64,000 nt of DNA. Source: Sulfitobacter aestuariivivens. Its GTDB lineage: Bacteria > Pseudomonadota > Alphaproteobacteria > Rhodobacterales > Rhodobacteraceae. This document shows, piece after piece, positions 1 through 9,532 of this stretch (the first letter of the stretch is position 1; each line of letters begins with the position of its first letter). Under the pieces are notes generated by a model that worked only from the letters and a program-made list of their open reading frames with translations, had not been told where the DNA came from and ran no database searches. The stretch spans positions 124,001 through 188,000 of the forward strand of contig NZ_JACTAG010000001.1 of assembly GCF_014763045.1 (NCBI RefSeq), read 5' to 3'. Both the position numbers and the translations under genes were made by a program.

Positions 1-2
1 AA

Positions 3-1064
3 GTGGCGCGCGGCTTTCTGCTTTGGGGGTTGGCCTGGCTGCTGGCTGCACCTGTTGCCGCATTCTACGGGCAGGCCGATCTTGCGGTATATCTGCCAAT
101 AGCGGCGATGGCACTTGCGATACAGGGTTTCAGCCCCACGCGAATTGAGACGGCGCATCGACATTTGCTGATGGGCCGGGTGACAGCGCTTGATCTGATC
201 AGTCAGGTGATCGGCATTGCGGTGATGATTGTTCTTGCGGTGATCTGGCAGTCGGTAGCCGCGCTCGTTGTCGGCGGTGTTGTGCAAGCGGTTGCCCGGT
301 TGGTGCTGATGCACTTTGGCCTGCCCGGCGTGCGCAACCGGTTCGGATGGGAGCCCGCCGCGGGCCGCGAGCTGGTCAGTTTTGGCAAATGGATCTTTCT
401 GTCGACGTTGTTCTGGTTCTTTGCAAGCCAGGGGGACAAGGCGATCCTTGGCAAGTTCCTGACGCTTGAGAGCTTGGGCATCTACAACATTGGCTATTTT
501 CTGGCCAGCTTTCCTTTGCTGCTGGGCCTTAATGTGACCGGGCGGGTGATGATCCCGGTTTACCGTGAGGGGGCAGCACCCGCGCGGGTCAGCCGGTTGC
601 GGTATGCGCTTTCAGCCGGGGTGATTGGCCTGCTGATGGTCATGGCGCTGCTGGGCCCTTGGCTGACGGACCTGCTTTATGATGCGCGGTATGGCCATGC
701 GGGGGGCATCATCGTGATCCTGTCCGTGGCGCTGATCCCGCAGGTGATTGGCATGACCTATGATCAGGCCGCGCTGGCCGCAGGGGATTCGCGCCGTTTC
801 TTTATGTCTTCAGCGGCCCGGTCGAGCCTGCAGGTGGGGTTCTTGCTGATCGGGGCCGCGCAGGCGGGCGTGTTGGGGGCGATGATCGGTATGGGGCTGG
901 CGCTACTGATTTCGCACGCCGTGCTGATCTGGCTGGCGCGGGTGCATGGGGTCTGGGACGCACCGCATGATCTGGTCTGGGCGGTGCTTGGGCTGAGTGT
1001 CGGCATGCTGGCGCTGTGGCTGCACTGGGATGCAATTGCCGCGATGGCCGCGGCGACTGTTTGA
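3..1064 (+). CDS. Polysaccharide flippase, Wzx/PST family (5'-truncated by window edge)
   Basis: This is a hydrophobic protein with about nine visible membrane segments. It ends in a run of alternating helices and short basic loops, as in O-antigen/exopolysaccharide flippases, which move undecaprenyl-linked oligosaccharides across the inner membrane. The frame is open to the first base of the window, so the first in-frame GTG is not a reliable start. About 353 residues remain, while the family usually has 420-480, so roughly the first quarter is missing. A motif-like stretch FGKWIFLSTLFWFFASQGDK around residue 125-145 resembles the middle of PST transporters. It converges on the wzz/cpsD/exoY genes, which fits one export locus. 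The class is fairly sure; the glycan it moves is unknown. Confidence 0.82.
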   Translation: MARGFLLWGLAWLLAAPVAAFYGQADLAVYLPIAAMALAIQGFSPTRIETAHRHLLMGRVTALDLISQVIGIAVMIVLAVIWQSVAALVVGGVVQAVARLVLMHFGLPGVRNRFGWEPAAGRELVSFGKWIFLSTLFWFFASQGDKAILGKFLTLESLGIYNIGYFLASFPLLLGLNVTGRVMIPVYREGAAPARVSRLRYALSAGVIGLLMVMALLGPWLTDLLYDARYGHAGGIIVILSVALIPQVIGMTYDQAALAAGDSRRFFMSSAARSSLQVGFLLIGAAQAGVLGAMIGMGLALLISHAVLIWLARVHGVWDAPHDLVWAVLGLSVGMLALWLHWDAIAAMAAATV

Positions 1065-1098
1065 GATCGGATAGCCCGGCACCAGGCGCCGTGATCGT

Positions 1099-2415
1099 TC
1101 AGCTTTTGGTCATATCCGGGCCCCGTGCCAGCCGTGCTGCACGCCCGCGTTGCCCTGACAGACGCCTGTCTTCCCAAATTTTTGCAAACCCCTTTTTGGG
1201 GCGCATCTGGCGCGGGCGCATTTCAGGGATGGAAACCACGGGCCGCAGGCCGGTTTCGCGCTCCATTTGACGGGCGGTACGCAGTACCGGGCGACGCAGT
1301 TCCAGCAGGAAGGCGATCACCAGCCCCAGAGCAAGCGCGCCTGTGGTGCCCAGAAAGACACGGCTTTTGCGGCTGGTGGTGATTGGGTAGTCGGGCAGGG
1401 AGGCTTCTTCGATGGTGATCAGGCGCTCGCCCCGCGCAGCGGTTTCGAGGGAATTGCCAACCTCGGCCTCATTTCGGCGGGTCGAGATGACGTCAAGCTG
1501 GCCCTGCAGCAGTTCCATGCGCCGCTCGAACTCAGCCAGCGTCCGCTCGACCTCGGGTGTGGTCCGGATGCTGGCGCTGAGGGTGTTGCGCCGGTCCTGC
1601 AGCAAGCTGCGCTGTGTGGTGAGGCTTTCGAGCGTTGCGTCCAGTTCGGTCTCGAGCCGGCGGACGGTGTCTGCGCGCTGGTTGGGATCGATACGGGTTC
1701 GGGCAAGTTGCGCGGCGATGATTTCGCGGTCCAGCGCCAGCAGGGCGGTGTTGAGGCTGGCGATTTCGTCGCGGCGGAAATCGAGGCTGCCTTCGATGCT
1801 GAGATCGTTTTCTGAGCGGAAGGCGGCCAATTCCACCTCAAGCGCTGCGATGTCGCGTTCCAGGTTCTCTTCTTGTTGCGTGAAGAATGCCAGGGTCTCA
1901 GCGGTTTGTTCCTGCCGCTGGGCGGCGGAAAGGGCCCGGGTGCGGTCGGCGAATTCCTGTGCGACCGCCTGGGCAAGGGCCGCTGTCTCCATCTCAGCCG
2001 AGATGGTCAGGACAGAGATGGTGCCGTCGTCGGCAAACCCTTCGCGCACCGCTGCCACACCGGCAATGCTGACCGATTGGCGCAGCAGATCGACCTTTTC
2101 AGATGGGCGCAACGCGTCGAGATGGTCGTAGAGGCCGAATTGGTCGATGATATCCGTCAGACTGTTGCGCGACATCAATTGCTGTTCAATAAGTTGCAGG
2201 CGGCGCGCCGAAGATCCGGCGACCGTGGTCGGTGCCAGCTCACTGTCGATTTTGGGCTGCTCAATCTGGATCACTTCGGCTGAGCGGTAGAGATGCGGGA
2301 TCGAGAGCGCCCAGATCACTGAGGCAAAGCACCCGGAAATCACGACAAACGAAATCACCCCCACCCGACGGCGAAGCATGTCCAGAAAATCAGCAAGCGA
2401 ATAGATCGGACCCAT
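1099..2415 (-). CDS. Wzz/GumC-type polysaccharide chain-length and export protein
   Basis: This 438-residue inner-membrane protein probably controls chain length or polymer export. It has a short cytosolic N-terminus, a first membrane helix at about residues 17-37, and a long periplasmic part rich in coiled coil (about residues 150-330, many Glu/Arg/Leu heptads). A second helix at about 350-370 is followed by a basic tail. This two-helix, coiled-coil layout is typical of the Wzz/GumC (polysaccharide co-polymerase) family. The kinase-like domain that some members carry at the C-terminus is absent here and is encoded separately by the next gene upstream (2512-3405). The pair therefore resembles the split Wzc arrangement. 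Likely in one transcript with exoY and cpsD. Confidence 0.88.
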   Translation of the reverse strand: MGPIYSLADFLDMLRRRVGVISFVVISGCFASVIWALSIPHLYRSAEVIQIEQPKIDSELAPTTVAGSSARRLQLIEQQLMSRNSLTDIIDQFGLYDHLDALRPSEKVDLLRQSVSIAGVAAVREGFADDGTISVLTISAEMETAALAQAVAQEFADRTRALSAAQRQEQTAETLAFFTQQEENLERDIAALEVELAAFRSENDLSIEGSLDFRRDEIASLNTALLALDREIIAAQLARTRIDPNQRADTVRRLETELDATLESLTTQRSLLQDRRNTLSASIRTTPEVERTLAEFERRMELLQGQLDVISTRRNEAEVGNSLETAARGERLITIEEASLPDYPITTSRKSRVFLGTTGALALGLVIAFLLELRRPVLRTARQMERETGLRPVVSIPEMRPRQMRPKKGFAKIWEDRRLSGQRGRAARLARGPDMTKS

Positions 2416-2511
2416 ATCCGTTCTTTCCTAATCCTTCGGGCGGAGTGACGAAAGAGCTCGCCCTGTCAAATCCGGTCAAATCAGAACAATTGGGCGATTA
2501 TGCGGCGTTTT

Positions 2512-3405
2512 TCACCGATATGACGGGACTGAGTCCTTGCGGGCACGGTTGAGAACAACGCCAAGCAGCGGCACCTGTCCGTCAAGCATGCGTTCGCATT
2601 CCACCAGTTCGCGCGCCATCGTCTGGGTGCCGTCACTGACCAGCAGAACCCCATCCAGCTGCGGCAGGAATGCCGTCAGATCATCGTTGGCAAGCATTGC
2701 CGGCATGTCATAGATGACCAGTTCGGGCCGCAAGGACGCGCGCATGCGTTCCAGCGTCAGGGCGGTTGCAGGATCCTGCAGCGTCTCTGAGGGGTTCTCG
2801 TGCACATCCTCATTCAGGGCCAATGCCAGAGTGTCGCCGACGCGCACGATCGCATCCCCTAGCGGGATGGTCCCGTCGAGATAATCGCGCATGGTGCTAG
2901 GCGCCTTCATGTCAAACGCGCGTGCGACGCCGGGGCGGCGCAGATTGAGATCCATCAGCACCGTGCGGGAGCCTGCGATGCGGCTGAGGCTGAGGGCAAG
3001 GTTCACGGCTGTGAAGGTGTTGCCGCAGCCTGAGGTCGGTGCGGTGACGGCGATATTGCGCCAGCCGTGTTCCTGTGTGGTCTGGCGCAGACGTGTGCGC
3101 AGTAGATCGAAGGCCCGCACAGACGGGGTGTCGCGGCCCGCATCGACAACCGGCATCGCAGAGCTGAGCGCGCGGCGGGTGCCGGGGTCCGCCAAGGGCA
3201 GGTCGTCCCAGCGTGATGATCCGGCATCTGCAACAACGCGGCTGTCAAAGGGGGTATCGAAGGCCTGTGCCATCGCACGTTTCTGCGCCTGCTCCACCAC
3301 CGCGCGGCGGGGCCGGATCGAGTGGCGAAAACCGGTGCCGGTCTGCACTACGTCCGCATGACTGATTTGATCGGAGGAATCGTCAAAAAGATACGAATCG
3401 CGCAT
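2512..3405 (-). CDS. CpsD/CapB-like BY-kinase family protein with altered Walker A
   Basis: This P-loop protein of the bacterial tyrosine kinase / exopolysaccharide family would act at the membrane with the Wzz protein encoded downstream. I chose the ATG at 3405 because a GGGGGA ribosome site sits just before it; an ATG at 3432 in frame would add nine residues. Numbered from 3405, Walker A lies at about 125-130 (SGCGNT), Walker A' at about 148-159 (TVLMDLNLRRPG) and Walker B at about 229-237 (LVIYDMPAM). The Walker A lysine is replaced by Asn129, and the C-terminus has one Tyr (296) rather than a Tyr cluster. Both are unusual for an active autokinase. It may be a regulatory pseudo-kinase; the family is sure, catalysis is doubtful. 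Confidence 0.85.
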   Translation of the reverse strand: MRDSYLFDDSSDQISHADVVQTGTGFRHSIRPRRAVVEQAQKRAMAQAFDTPFDSRVVADAGSSRWDDLPLADPGTRRALSSAMPVVDAGRDTPSVRAFDLLRTRLRQTTQEHGWRNIAVTAPTSGCGNTFTAVNLALSLSRIAGSRTVLMDLNLRRPGVARAFDMKAPSTMRDYLDGTIPLGDAIVRVGDTLALALNEDVHENPSETLQDPATALTLERMRASLRPELVIYDMPAMLANDDLTAFLPQLDGVLLVSDGTQTMARELVECERMLDGQVPLLGVVLNRARKDSVPSYR

Positions 3406-3479
3406 CACATCCCCCTTCGGTTTCTTGGGCATGGTGCGATACTATCGCTCTGCACGATTGAGGAACAGCATGTCATCAT

Positions 3480-4250
3480 TCAGTACCCCGTGCCGCGAAG
3501 GACGACGCCGATTGTCCGGAATACGATCCGTAAGTCCGCGCCGAAACTCAGTGTGATTTCGTAGGTGGCGTCGACGGTGTTGCGATGGGAAAACCGGTTT
3601 CCATTGCGTGCCGATACCTGCCACAGCCCCGTGATCCCCGGGCGCAGGGCCTCGTAGGCCGCCATATCGCCGTAAAGCGGTGCCTGCTCGGGCATCATGG
3701 GGCGGGGTCCGACCAGGCTCATGTCGCCTTTCAAGACGTTCCAAAGCTGCGGCAGCTCATCAAGGGAGGTGACGCGCAGGACCTGTCCCACACGGGTCAC
3801 CCGCGGGTCTGCCTTCAGCTTTTGCAGGGCATCCCATTCGCGACGCTTTGCAGGATCTCTGTCCAGGATATCCTTGAGCACGCTGTCGGCGTCCCGCACC
3901 ATGGTGCGCAGTTTGAGGATCGAGAACCGATCCCCGCGACGGCCGATGCGCTGCTGTGTATAGAAGGGGCGGCCCCCTTCGATCCAGAGCGCCAGCGCAC
4001 AAAGGGCGATGACAGGCAGGACAAACGGTGCGCTGGCAAGAACCAGCAGGATATCAAAGGCCCGTTTGACGAAAACGCGGTAGAATTGGTTGCCGATCCG
4101 TCTGGGCGCGAGATCATCGTCATCCCAGACGGACGGAGCCATTGTCACGATCGGTGCATTGCCGTTTTCGAATGCGAGCCCCAAATTTCGTTTTGGTTCC
4201 ACAAGATCGAAAAGGCCGTACTCAGGCCCTTCGGCATTGAACTTCTTCAT
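3480..4250 (-). CDS. exoY: Undecaprenyl-phosphate sugar phosphotransferase (ExoY/WbaP-type)
   Basis: This initiating glycosyl-1-phosphate transferase puts the first sugar phosphate on undecaprenyl phosphate at the inner membrane. The 256-residue protein has an N-terminal soluble stretch, one hydrophobic hairpin at about residues 70-92, and the catalytic domain of the bacterial sugar transferase family. Visible family motifs are KLRTM, the LDELPQLWNVLKGDMSLVG block, PRPM and RPGITGLWQVS. The start is supported by a GGAGGG ribosome site eight bases before ATG. It is first in a minus-strand run exoY-cpsD-wzz (gaps of about 75 and 96 bases). No glycosyltransferases lie between these genes in the window, so the rest of the repeat-unit pathway must be elsewhere. 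Confidence 0.93.
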   Translation of the reverse strand: MKKFNAEGPEYGLFDLVEPKRNLGLAFENGNAPIVTMAPSVWDDDDLAPRRIGNQFYRVFVKRAFDILLVLASAPFVLPVIALCALALWIEGGRPFYTQQRIGRRGDRFSILKLRTMVRDADSVLKDILDRDPAKRREWDALQKLKADPRVTRVGQVLRVTSLDELPQLWNVLKGDMSLVGPRPMMPEQAPLYGDMAAYEALRPGITGLWQVSARNGNRFSHRNTVDATYEITLSFGADLRIVFRTIGVVLRGTGY

Positions 4251-4820
4251 ACAAACCCTCCAAGGGCCTAGAACTCGTTAAACCTGTGCCAACATGGCGC
4301 AGGGCCGTGTCGATCTCGGCCCGCGAAACCCACCGGTTTGTTGGTACGGCCGCGGCCTGAACAGGACGGACACAGCCGATGATCCTGTACCAAGCCCCGT
4401 CGCCTATCCGAACCCTGAAAAAGCGACGCAGATCATTCGTAATTATTTCCGCCATATCCCTAACAGATTTTCGCCACAGTTGAGCGAATTTTTCTGAAAC
4501 AGATTGTTTCTGCATCCGAGGCGGTTATGGACCTGGGCAATTGCCAGTTTAGGGGGAAATTTTTCGAAAAAAGGAGCCGTTTTGGCGGGTTCGGGGCCTG
4601 CATATCGTGAAGCGAAGCATTTTGAACGTCACGCTTTTGCCTCATTTGGGCTGTGCCAGCGTGGAGATTCGGCCCTAGTTTCGGCGCGATCCCGCAGTTG
4701 GCACAACTGCCGCAGGTGTCGGGATATTGCACAAATCCGCTCTGAATTGCTTGTCAAATGGCAACGGCCGCTTCACAAAATGATGCTAAAACACTCAATA
4801 ACAATTGAGAGCAGGTGACG
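4251..4820. other. Divergent intergenic region between exoY and the GSCFA gene
   Basis: About 570 bases lie between two divergent genes and should hold promoters for both. The half next to the GSCFA gene is AT-richer, with a TTTTTCGAAAAA palindrome at 4560-4571 and a 7-3-7 palindrome at 4694-4710. A minus-strand reading frame (4222-4515, 97 codons) runs through the exoY-proximal half and overlaps exoY. It has no clear ribosome site and no family I recognise, so I do not call it a gene. I could not pick a convincing -35/-10 pair. Confidence 0.5.
4694..4710. promoter_or_regulatory. Perfect 7-3-7 palindrome upstream of the GSCFA gene
   Basis: GCAGTTG and its reverse complement CAACTGC are separated by three bases, about 110 bases before the GSCFA start. 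The size and position suit a dimeric regulator site. No T-run follows, so it is not a terminator. Function is an inference. Confidence 0.3.
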
Positions 4821-5939
4821 ATGTCAGGCAAGACCCCCAACGCGCGCACGCGAGCGGCGCCTCAACCCAATCCGTATACCGACTTGGATGACAAGGCGTT
4901 CTGGAAAACGGCAGTGGCTGGTCGATCGGCCTTTGACATTGAAGGGCTGTGGCAGCCGAAATTCCGCATTTTGCCAAAACATCGGATCGTCACGGCGGGG
5001 TCCTGTTTTGCGCAGCATATCGGGCGGGCACTTGCGGCGCGGCGGTATCATTGGGTCGATGCGGAGCCTGCGCCTTTGGCTCTTTCTGCCGAAAGCCGTA
5101 AACACTTCAACTACGGTGTATTCAGTTTTCGGACCGGCAATATCTACACCGCCACTGCGTTGCTGCAATGGGTCAGCTGGGCCTTTGGCGAGGCCACGCC
5201 GCCAACAGAGGTGTGGGAGAAAGACGGCCGCTTTTATGATCCCTTCCGTCCCGCAATCGAACCGGGCGGGTTTGAAAATGCGCAAGAGCTTTTTGCATCG
5301 CGCGAAGTGACCCTTGCGGCCATCCGGCGGGCAGTGCGGGAAAGCGACATTTTTGTCTTTACGATGGGTCTGACGGAAGCATGGTACAATCTGGCGGCGG
5401 GCCATGAATATGCCATGTGCCCCGGCACGCTGGCCGGGACCTTCGATCCGGCGGAACATGCGTTCCGTAACCAGCCGTTCAATCAAATCCGGCGTGATCT
5501 GCGGGCAGCGCTGAACATCATGCGCGGGCACAACAGGGGGTTGCGGTTCCTGTTGACGGTGTCGCCTGTGCCGCTGACGGCGACGGCGTCGGGAGAGCAC
5601 GTGCTGACGGCGACGACGCTGTCAAAGTCGACCCTGCGCGCCGTTGCCGGTGACATGGTCAGCAGAAGCCGTTTCACGGACTACTTCCCCTCATACGAGA
5701 TCATCACCTCATGCCCTTATCGGGGAATGTTCTACGAGCCCAATATGCGTAGCGTTTCCCCCCATGGTGTGGCGCATGTGATGAACACTTTCTTTGCGGA
5801 TCAGGCCGCGAAATTCGGCGCGCAGCGTTATGCTGATAATCCGCAGACGGAGGGTCACGAGACAAGCAAAGATACCCCGCCGCCCTCGGTGGAAGATCTG
5901 GTTTGCGAAGAGGAAATGCTGAATGCCTTCCAGCGCTAG
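4821..5939 (+). CDS. GSCFA domain protein
   Basis: This 372-residue cytosolic-looking protein has no signal peptide or membrane helix. The family-defining Gly-Ser-Cys-Phe-Ala motif is at residues 60-64 (TAGSCFAQHIGR). Further conserved-looking blocks are FSFRTGNIYT, FVFTMGLTEAW and FLLTVSPVPL, the last resembling strands of an SGNH-hydrolase fold, to which GSCFA proteins are related. I chose ATG 4821 because AGCAGG lies six bases before it; an in-frame GTG at 4815 is the alternative. The next gene starts inside its 3' end (17-base overlap), so the two are probably co-translated. Biochemical role in bacteria is poorly defined; the position beside polysaccharide export genes suggests glycan modification. 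Confidence 0.85.
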   Translation: MSGKTPNARTRAAPQPNPYTDLDDKAFWKTAVAGRSAFDIEGLWQPKFRILPKHRIVTAGSCFAQHIGRALAARRYHWVDAEPAPLALSAESRKHFNYGVFSFRTGNIYTATALLQWVSWAFGEATPPTEVWEKDGRFYDPFRPAIEPGGFENAQELFASREVTLAAIRRAVRESDIFVFTMGLTEAWYNLAAGHEYAMCPGTLAGTFDPAEHAFRNQPFNQIRRDLRAALNIMRGHNRGLRFLLTVSPVPLTATASGEHVLTATTLSKSTLRAVAGDMVSRSRFTDYFPSYEIITSCPYRGMFYEPNMRSVSPHGVAHVMNTFFADQAAKFGAQRYADNPQTEGHETSKDTPPPSVEDLVCEEEMLNAFQR

Positions 5940-6693
5940 ACCCCGCAGGATATGCGTTTTCGGTGACAGCCATATCGGATGCATCAAGCGTGCCGTGACG
6001 GAGGCGCTCTTTGAGCCGCCCGGTGGCATCGAGATTGAATTCTGGGGGGCGGAGGGACCACTGTTTCGCCAGTTGGCCTATAGGGATGGGAAGGTGGTGC
6101 CCAGCGACGAGGCATTGCCGTCTGTTCTGGCCGTGAACGACGCGGGGCGCCCGGCGCTGGACCCGGATGATTTTGACGTGATCCTGTTCATGGGCGCGCG
6201 CATCCGGTCGCTGAATATTTTTGAGCCCGAATTGAGGCGATTTCAGCAACCGGAGGCATTCACATCGCAGGCGGTTTTCGCGCAGACCTGTGCGGACTGG
6301 CTGCGCCGTCAGAGATTCTACGGTGTTGCGCGCGCATTTGCGAAAACGACGGGCTGTGACATTCTTGTGGCGCCCAGCACCTTCCTTGCAGAAGGGTCAG
6401 CCCCGCAGAAGGGTCCTGAGTATACGCTCGCCCAGAAACCGAACCGGGAAGGGGTGGATCGGATCTGGACAGCATTAGAGCAGGCGGCGGCAGAGGATGG
6501 CATCACGTTGATCCGCCAGCCGCCGGAAACCTGTGGTGACGGTTGTACCAGCAAACCCGAATACAGCCGCCGCGCCGCTGATGACACCATCGATCCCGTG
6601 CACCGCAATCCGGCCTACGGTGCGCTGATCCTTGAGCGCGCGCTGTGCGCGCTGGCCTCGCGGCAGGGTAGAGAGCATGTGCCCGCAGGCTAG
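5923..6693 (+). CDS. SGNH/GDSL-like protein partnered with GSCFA
   Basis: This is a 256-residue soluble protein. Near the N-terminus is FGDSHI (Asp15-Ser16-His17), which matches the nucleophile block of SGNH hydrolases. Near the C-terminus is DPVHRN (Asp224, His227), which looks like the family's Asp-x-x-His catalytic pair. Blocks in between ([19 protein letters not shown]) fit beta strands of the same fold. It overlaps the GSCFA gene by 17 bases in another frame, a strong sign of coupled translation. It ends in the same CTAG tetramer that ends ugpC on the other strand. It may be an esterase or acyltransferase acting on surface glycan; substrate unknown. Family assignment is by motif only. 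Confidence 0.7.
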   Translation: MPSSARPRRICVFGDSHIGCIKRAVTEALFEPPGGIEIEFWGAEGPLFRQLAYRDGKVVPSDEALPSVLAVNDAGRPALDPDDFDVILFMGARIRSLNIFEPELRRFQQPEAFTSQAVFAQTCADWLRRQRFYGVARAFAKTTGCDILVAPSTFLAEGSAPQKGPEYTLAQKPNREGVDRIWTALEQAAAEDGITLIRQPPETCGDGCTSKPEYSRRAADDTIDPVHRNPAYGALILERALCALASRQGREHVPAG

Positions 6694-7736
6694 GTCCTGC
6701 GCACGCCTGTGGCCGCATCAAAGACGTGGGACTGGCCCTTTTGCACGGCAAAGCGCATCTCGGTTTTCGGCAACGCATGAACGCCGGGCAGGCTGATGGT
6801 GAAACTGTCATGATGGCCCGGCAACTTGCCATGGAGCAGCGTATTTGCCCCTAGGGGTTCGGTCATTTGCACCGCAACCACGAGGGGGCCTGCATCATCC
6901 GGCAGCATATGTTCTGGCCGGATGCCAAACTTGACCGGGCCATCGGGACCGTTGGCCCGCGCGACCGCGACACCTTGCAGCATGACCTGTCCGTTCTCGA
7001 CCACTGCATCGAGTATGTTCATCGCCGGGCTGCCGATGAACTGAGCGGCAAAAAGAGTGCGCGGTGTTTCATATACCTCAAGCGGTGTGCCGATCTGTTC
7101 GGCGATGCCCGCGTTCATCACGATCATGCGGTCGGCCATTGTCATGGCTTCGACCTGATCGTGGGTGACATAAAGCGATGTGATACCCAGCTTGGCCTGC
7201 AGTTCGCGGATCTCAAGCCGCATTTGCACGCGTAGCTTTGCGTCGAGGTTCGACAGGGGTTCGTCAAACAGGAACACCGCCGGTTCGCGCACGATGGCGC
7301 GCCCCATGGCGACACGCTGACGTTGCCCTCCGGAGAGTTGCCGGGGCTTGCGGTCCAGCAGCGGTTCAAGCTGCAACAGGCGGGCGGCCTCTTCCACCTT
7401 GGCATTGATCTCGTCTTTAGGCAGTTTGGCGATCTTCAGCCCGTAGCCCATGTTCTGGCGCACCGACATATGCGGATAGAGCGCGTAATTCTGGAAAACC
7501 ATGGCGATGTCGCGGTCCATCGGTTCAAGGTCGTTGGCCCGTGTGCCGCCGATCAGCACGTCGCCCGCCGAGACGGTTTCCAACCCTGCGACCATGCGCA
7601 GCAGAGTTGACTTGCCGCAGCCCGATGGGCCAACGATCACGATGAATTCTCCATCCGCGATCGCCACGTCGATGCCATGAATGACATCGGTGGGGCCAAA
7701 GCTTTTCTTGACGCCTGCTAGCGTGACTGTCGCCAT
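6690..7736 (-). CDS. ugpC: sn-glycerol-3-phosphate ABC transporter, ATP-binding protein
   Basis: This 348-residue ATPase drives the glycerol-3-phosphate importer from the cytosolic face. Walker A is at about residues 36-43 (GPSGCGKS), the signature [15 protein letters not shown] near 134, and Walker B VFLFDEP shortly after. A C-terminal OB-fold regulatory domain from about 240 is typical of the MalK/UgpC group. I set the start at the ATG at 7736, two bases after the ugpE stop. The open frame extends 37 codons further upstream but that part overlaps ugpE and looks unrelated. Last gene of ugpBAEC. Its stop lies in a CTAG shared with the convergent SGNH gene. Confidence 0.93.
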   Translation of the reverse strand: MATVTLAGVKKSFGPTDVIHGIDVAIADGEFIVIVGPSGCGKSTLLRMVAGLETVSAGDVLIGGTRANDLEPMDRDIAMVFQNYALYPHMSVRQNMGYGLKIAKLPKDEINAKVEEAARLLQLEPLLDRKPRQLSGGQRQRVAMGRAIVREPAVFLFDEPLSNLDAKLRVQMRLEIRELQAKLGITSLYVTHDQVEAMTMADRMIVMNAGIAEQIGTPLEVYETPRTLFAAQFIGSPAMNILDAVVENGQVMLQGVAVARANGPDGPVKFGIRPEHMLPDDAGPLVVAVQMTEPLGANTLLHGKLPGHHDSFTISLPGVHALPKTEMRFAVQKGQSHVFDAATGVRRT

Positions 7737-7738
7737 GA

Positions 7739-8596
7739 TTATTTCTCGCTGTCTACAAGGCCGCGGATAAAGAGCCGCTGCATCCCCACCACCACGATCA
7801 CCGGCGGGATCATCGCAAGGATGGAGGTCGCCATGATCGTGGGCCAATGGGCAAAGTCGTCACCGCTGGGGAACATCTGTTTGATGCCCATCACGATGGT
7901 GTTCATTTCGGGGTCCGTCGTGATCAGAAGCGGCCAGAGGTATTGGTTCCAGCCGTAGATGAAGAGGATCACAAAAAGGGCGGCGACGTTCGTGCGGCTC
8001 ATCGGGACGACGATGTCCCAGAAAAACCGCATTGGCCGTGCGCCATCCACGCGGGCGGCTTCGGCCAATTCGTCCGGTATGGTGAGGAAGAACTGGCGGA
8101 AGAGAAAGGTGGCCGTGGCTGAGGCGATCAACGGGAAGATCAGCCCGGAGTAGCTGTTGAGCATGCCAAAGCCTGCGACGACTTCGTACGTGGGCACGAT
8201 GCGCACTTCGACGGGCAGCATCAGGGTGAGGAAGATCATCCAGAAGAAAATCATCTTGCCCGGAAACTTGAAGTAAACGATGGCAAAGGCGCTGAGCAAA
8301 GAGATGATGATCTTGCCCACGGCAATGCCGATGGCCATGACCAGTGAATTGAAGAGCATGGTTGCCACCGGCACGTTCACACCGGAAAAGAGGGCATTCT
8401 TGTAATTGATCCAGAACTGATCGCCCGGCATCACCGGCATGGGAGGCTGGATAATATCCTGTTGGGTGACCGTGGAGGCAACGAAGGCCAGCCAGATCGG
8501 AAAGAAGATCACCAGCACGCCGATGATCATGAACGCATGCGTCAGCCACAGGCCCGCGCCGCGCTTTTCCACCATGCCATGTACTTCGCGGGCCAT
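7739..8596 (-). CDS. ugpE: sn-glycerol-3-phosphate ABC transporter permease UgpE
   Basis: This 285-residue inner-membrane permease has six predicted helices. The binding-protein-dependent transport (EAA) loop is visible as [22 protein letters not shown] at about residues 188-209, the segment that contacts the ATPase. It pairs with UgpA to form the channel. The start codon overlaps the ugpA stop by one base (TGATG), so translation is coupled. The order ugpB-ugpA-ugpE-ugpC is the canonical one. No glycerophosphodiesterase gene (ugpQ) is next to it. Confidence 0.93.
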   Translation of the reverse strand: MAREVHGMVEKRGAGLWLTHAFMIIGVLVIFFPIWLAFVASTVTQQDIIQPPMPVMPGDQFWINYKNALFSGVNVPVATMLFNSLVMAIGIAVGKIIISLLSAFAIVYFKFPGKMIFFWMIFLTLMLPVEVRIVPTYEVVAGFGMLNSYSGLIFPLIASATATFLFRQFFLTIPDELAEAARVDGARPMRFFWDIVVPMSRTNVAALFVILFIYGWNQYLWPLLITTDPEMNTIVMGIKQMFPSGDDFAHWPTIMATSILAMIPPVIVVVGMQRLFIRGLVDSEK

Positions 8597-9477
8597 CAGT
8601 AGTGCACCCGCTTTTCAATGAATTTGAACTGGATCACGGTCAGCAGGCCCACGACGAACAGCAAGATCACTGACTGTGCGGAAGAGGAGCCAAGATCCTG
8701 ACCGACAAAGCCGTCCGAAAAGACCTTGTAGACCAGAATGGTGGTCGATTGCTGGGGGCCACCGGCAGTGATCGTGTGGATCACACCGAATGTTTCAAAG
8801 AAGGCATAGACCACGTTCACGACCAGCAGGAAGAACGTGGTGGGCGACAGGAGCGGCAGCACGATGGTCCAGAACCGGCGCCAGAAGCGGGCACCGTCGA
8901 TGGCGGCCGCTTCGATCACTGATCTGGGCACCGCCTGCAGGGCGGCAAAGAAGAACAGGAAGTTGTAGCTGATCCGCCCCCAGGCTGAGGCGACCACGAC
9001 AAGCCCCATCGCCTCGCTGCCGTTGAGTACGTGGTTCCAGTCATAGCCCAGCGTGCCAAGATACCACGAGATCACGCCAACGCGGGTGTTGAACATGAAG
9101 AGCCACAGCACGCCCGCGACGGCAGGGGCCACGGCATAGGGCCAGATGAGCAGGGTGCGATAGACGCCTGAGCCCTTGATCAGGCGGTCGGCGATGACGG
9201 CAAGAAACAACGCCGGAACCATTGAGCACAATGTAACGAGGATCGAAAATACCGCCGTTGTCAGGAATGATGCGCGGTAGAATGGGTCGCTCAGCAGATA
9301 GTCGAAATTGCCAAGTCCGACATATTGAGACGACAGGCCAAAGGGATCGGGAATGAACAGAGATTGCCAGATCGCCTGTCCCGCAGGGTAAAAGAAGAAG
9401 ACGGCAGATATTACGACCTGAGGTGCGATCAACAGCAGGGGCAGCATCCAGCCGCGAAACGTGACGCGCTTTTCCAT
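8596..9477 (-). CDS. ugpA: sn-glycerol-3-phosphate ABC transporter permease UgpA
   Basis: This is the partner permease of UgpE, with 293 residues and six predicted membrane helices. The first is at about residues 11-31. The EAA loop [23 protein letters not shown] is at about 185-207. Helices and loop position match the MalF/UgpA class without the long MalF periplasmic insertion. A G-rich ribosome site precedes ATG 9477. It lies 55 bases after ugpB. The cargo assignment to glycerol-3-phosphate rests on resemblance of all four subunits to the Ugp set rather than on a single diagnostic residue; another polyol phosphate or sugar is possible. Confidence 0.92.
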   Translation of the reverse strand: MEKRVTFRGWMLPLLLIAPQVVISAVFFFYPAGQAIWQSLFIPDPFGLSSQYVGLGNFDYLLSDPFYRASFLTTAVFSILVTLCSMVPALFLAVIADRLIKGSGVYRTLLIWPYAVAPAVAGVLWLFMFNTRVGVISWYLGTLGYDWNHVLNGSEAMGLVVVASAWGRISYNFLFFFAALQAVPRSVIEAAAIDGARFWRRFWTIVLPLLSPTTFFLLVVNVVYAFFETFGVIHTITAGGPQQSTTILVYKVFSDGFVGQDLGSSSAQSVILLFVVGLLTVIQFKFIEKRVHY

Positions 9478-9532
9478 CTCTCAAGCCCCCCGTCAGAAAA
9501 CGGGCAGGCCACGTGGACCTGCCCGATGTCGC

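Noticed and set aside
4222..4515. 97-codon minus-strand frame overlapping the start of exoY
   Set aside because: No ribosome site, no family recognised, overlap with a well-supported gene start, and competing frames on the other strand.
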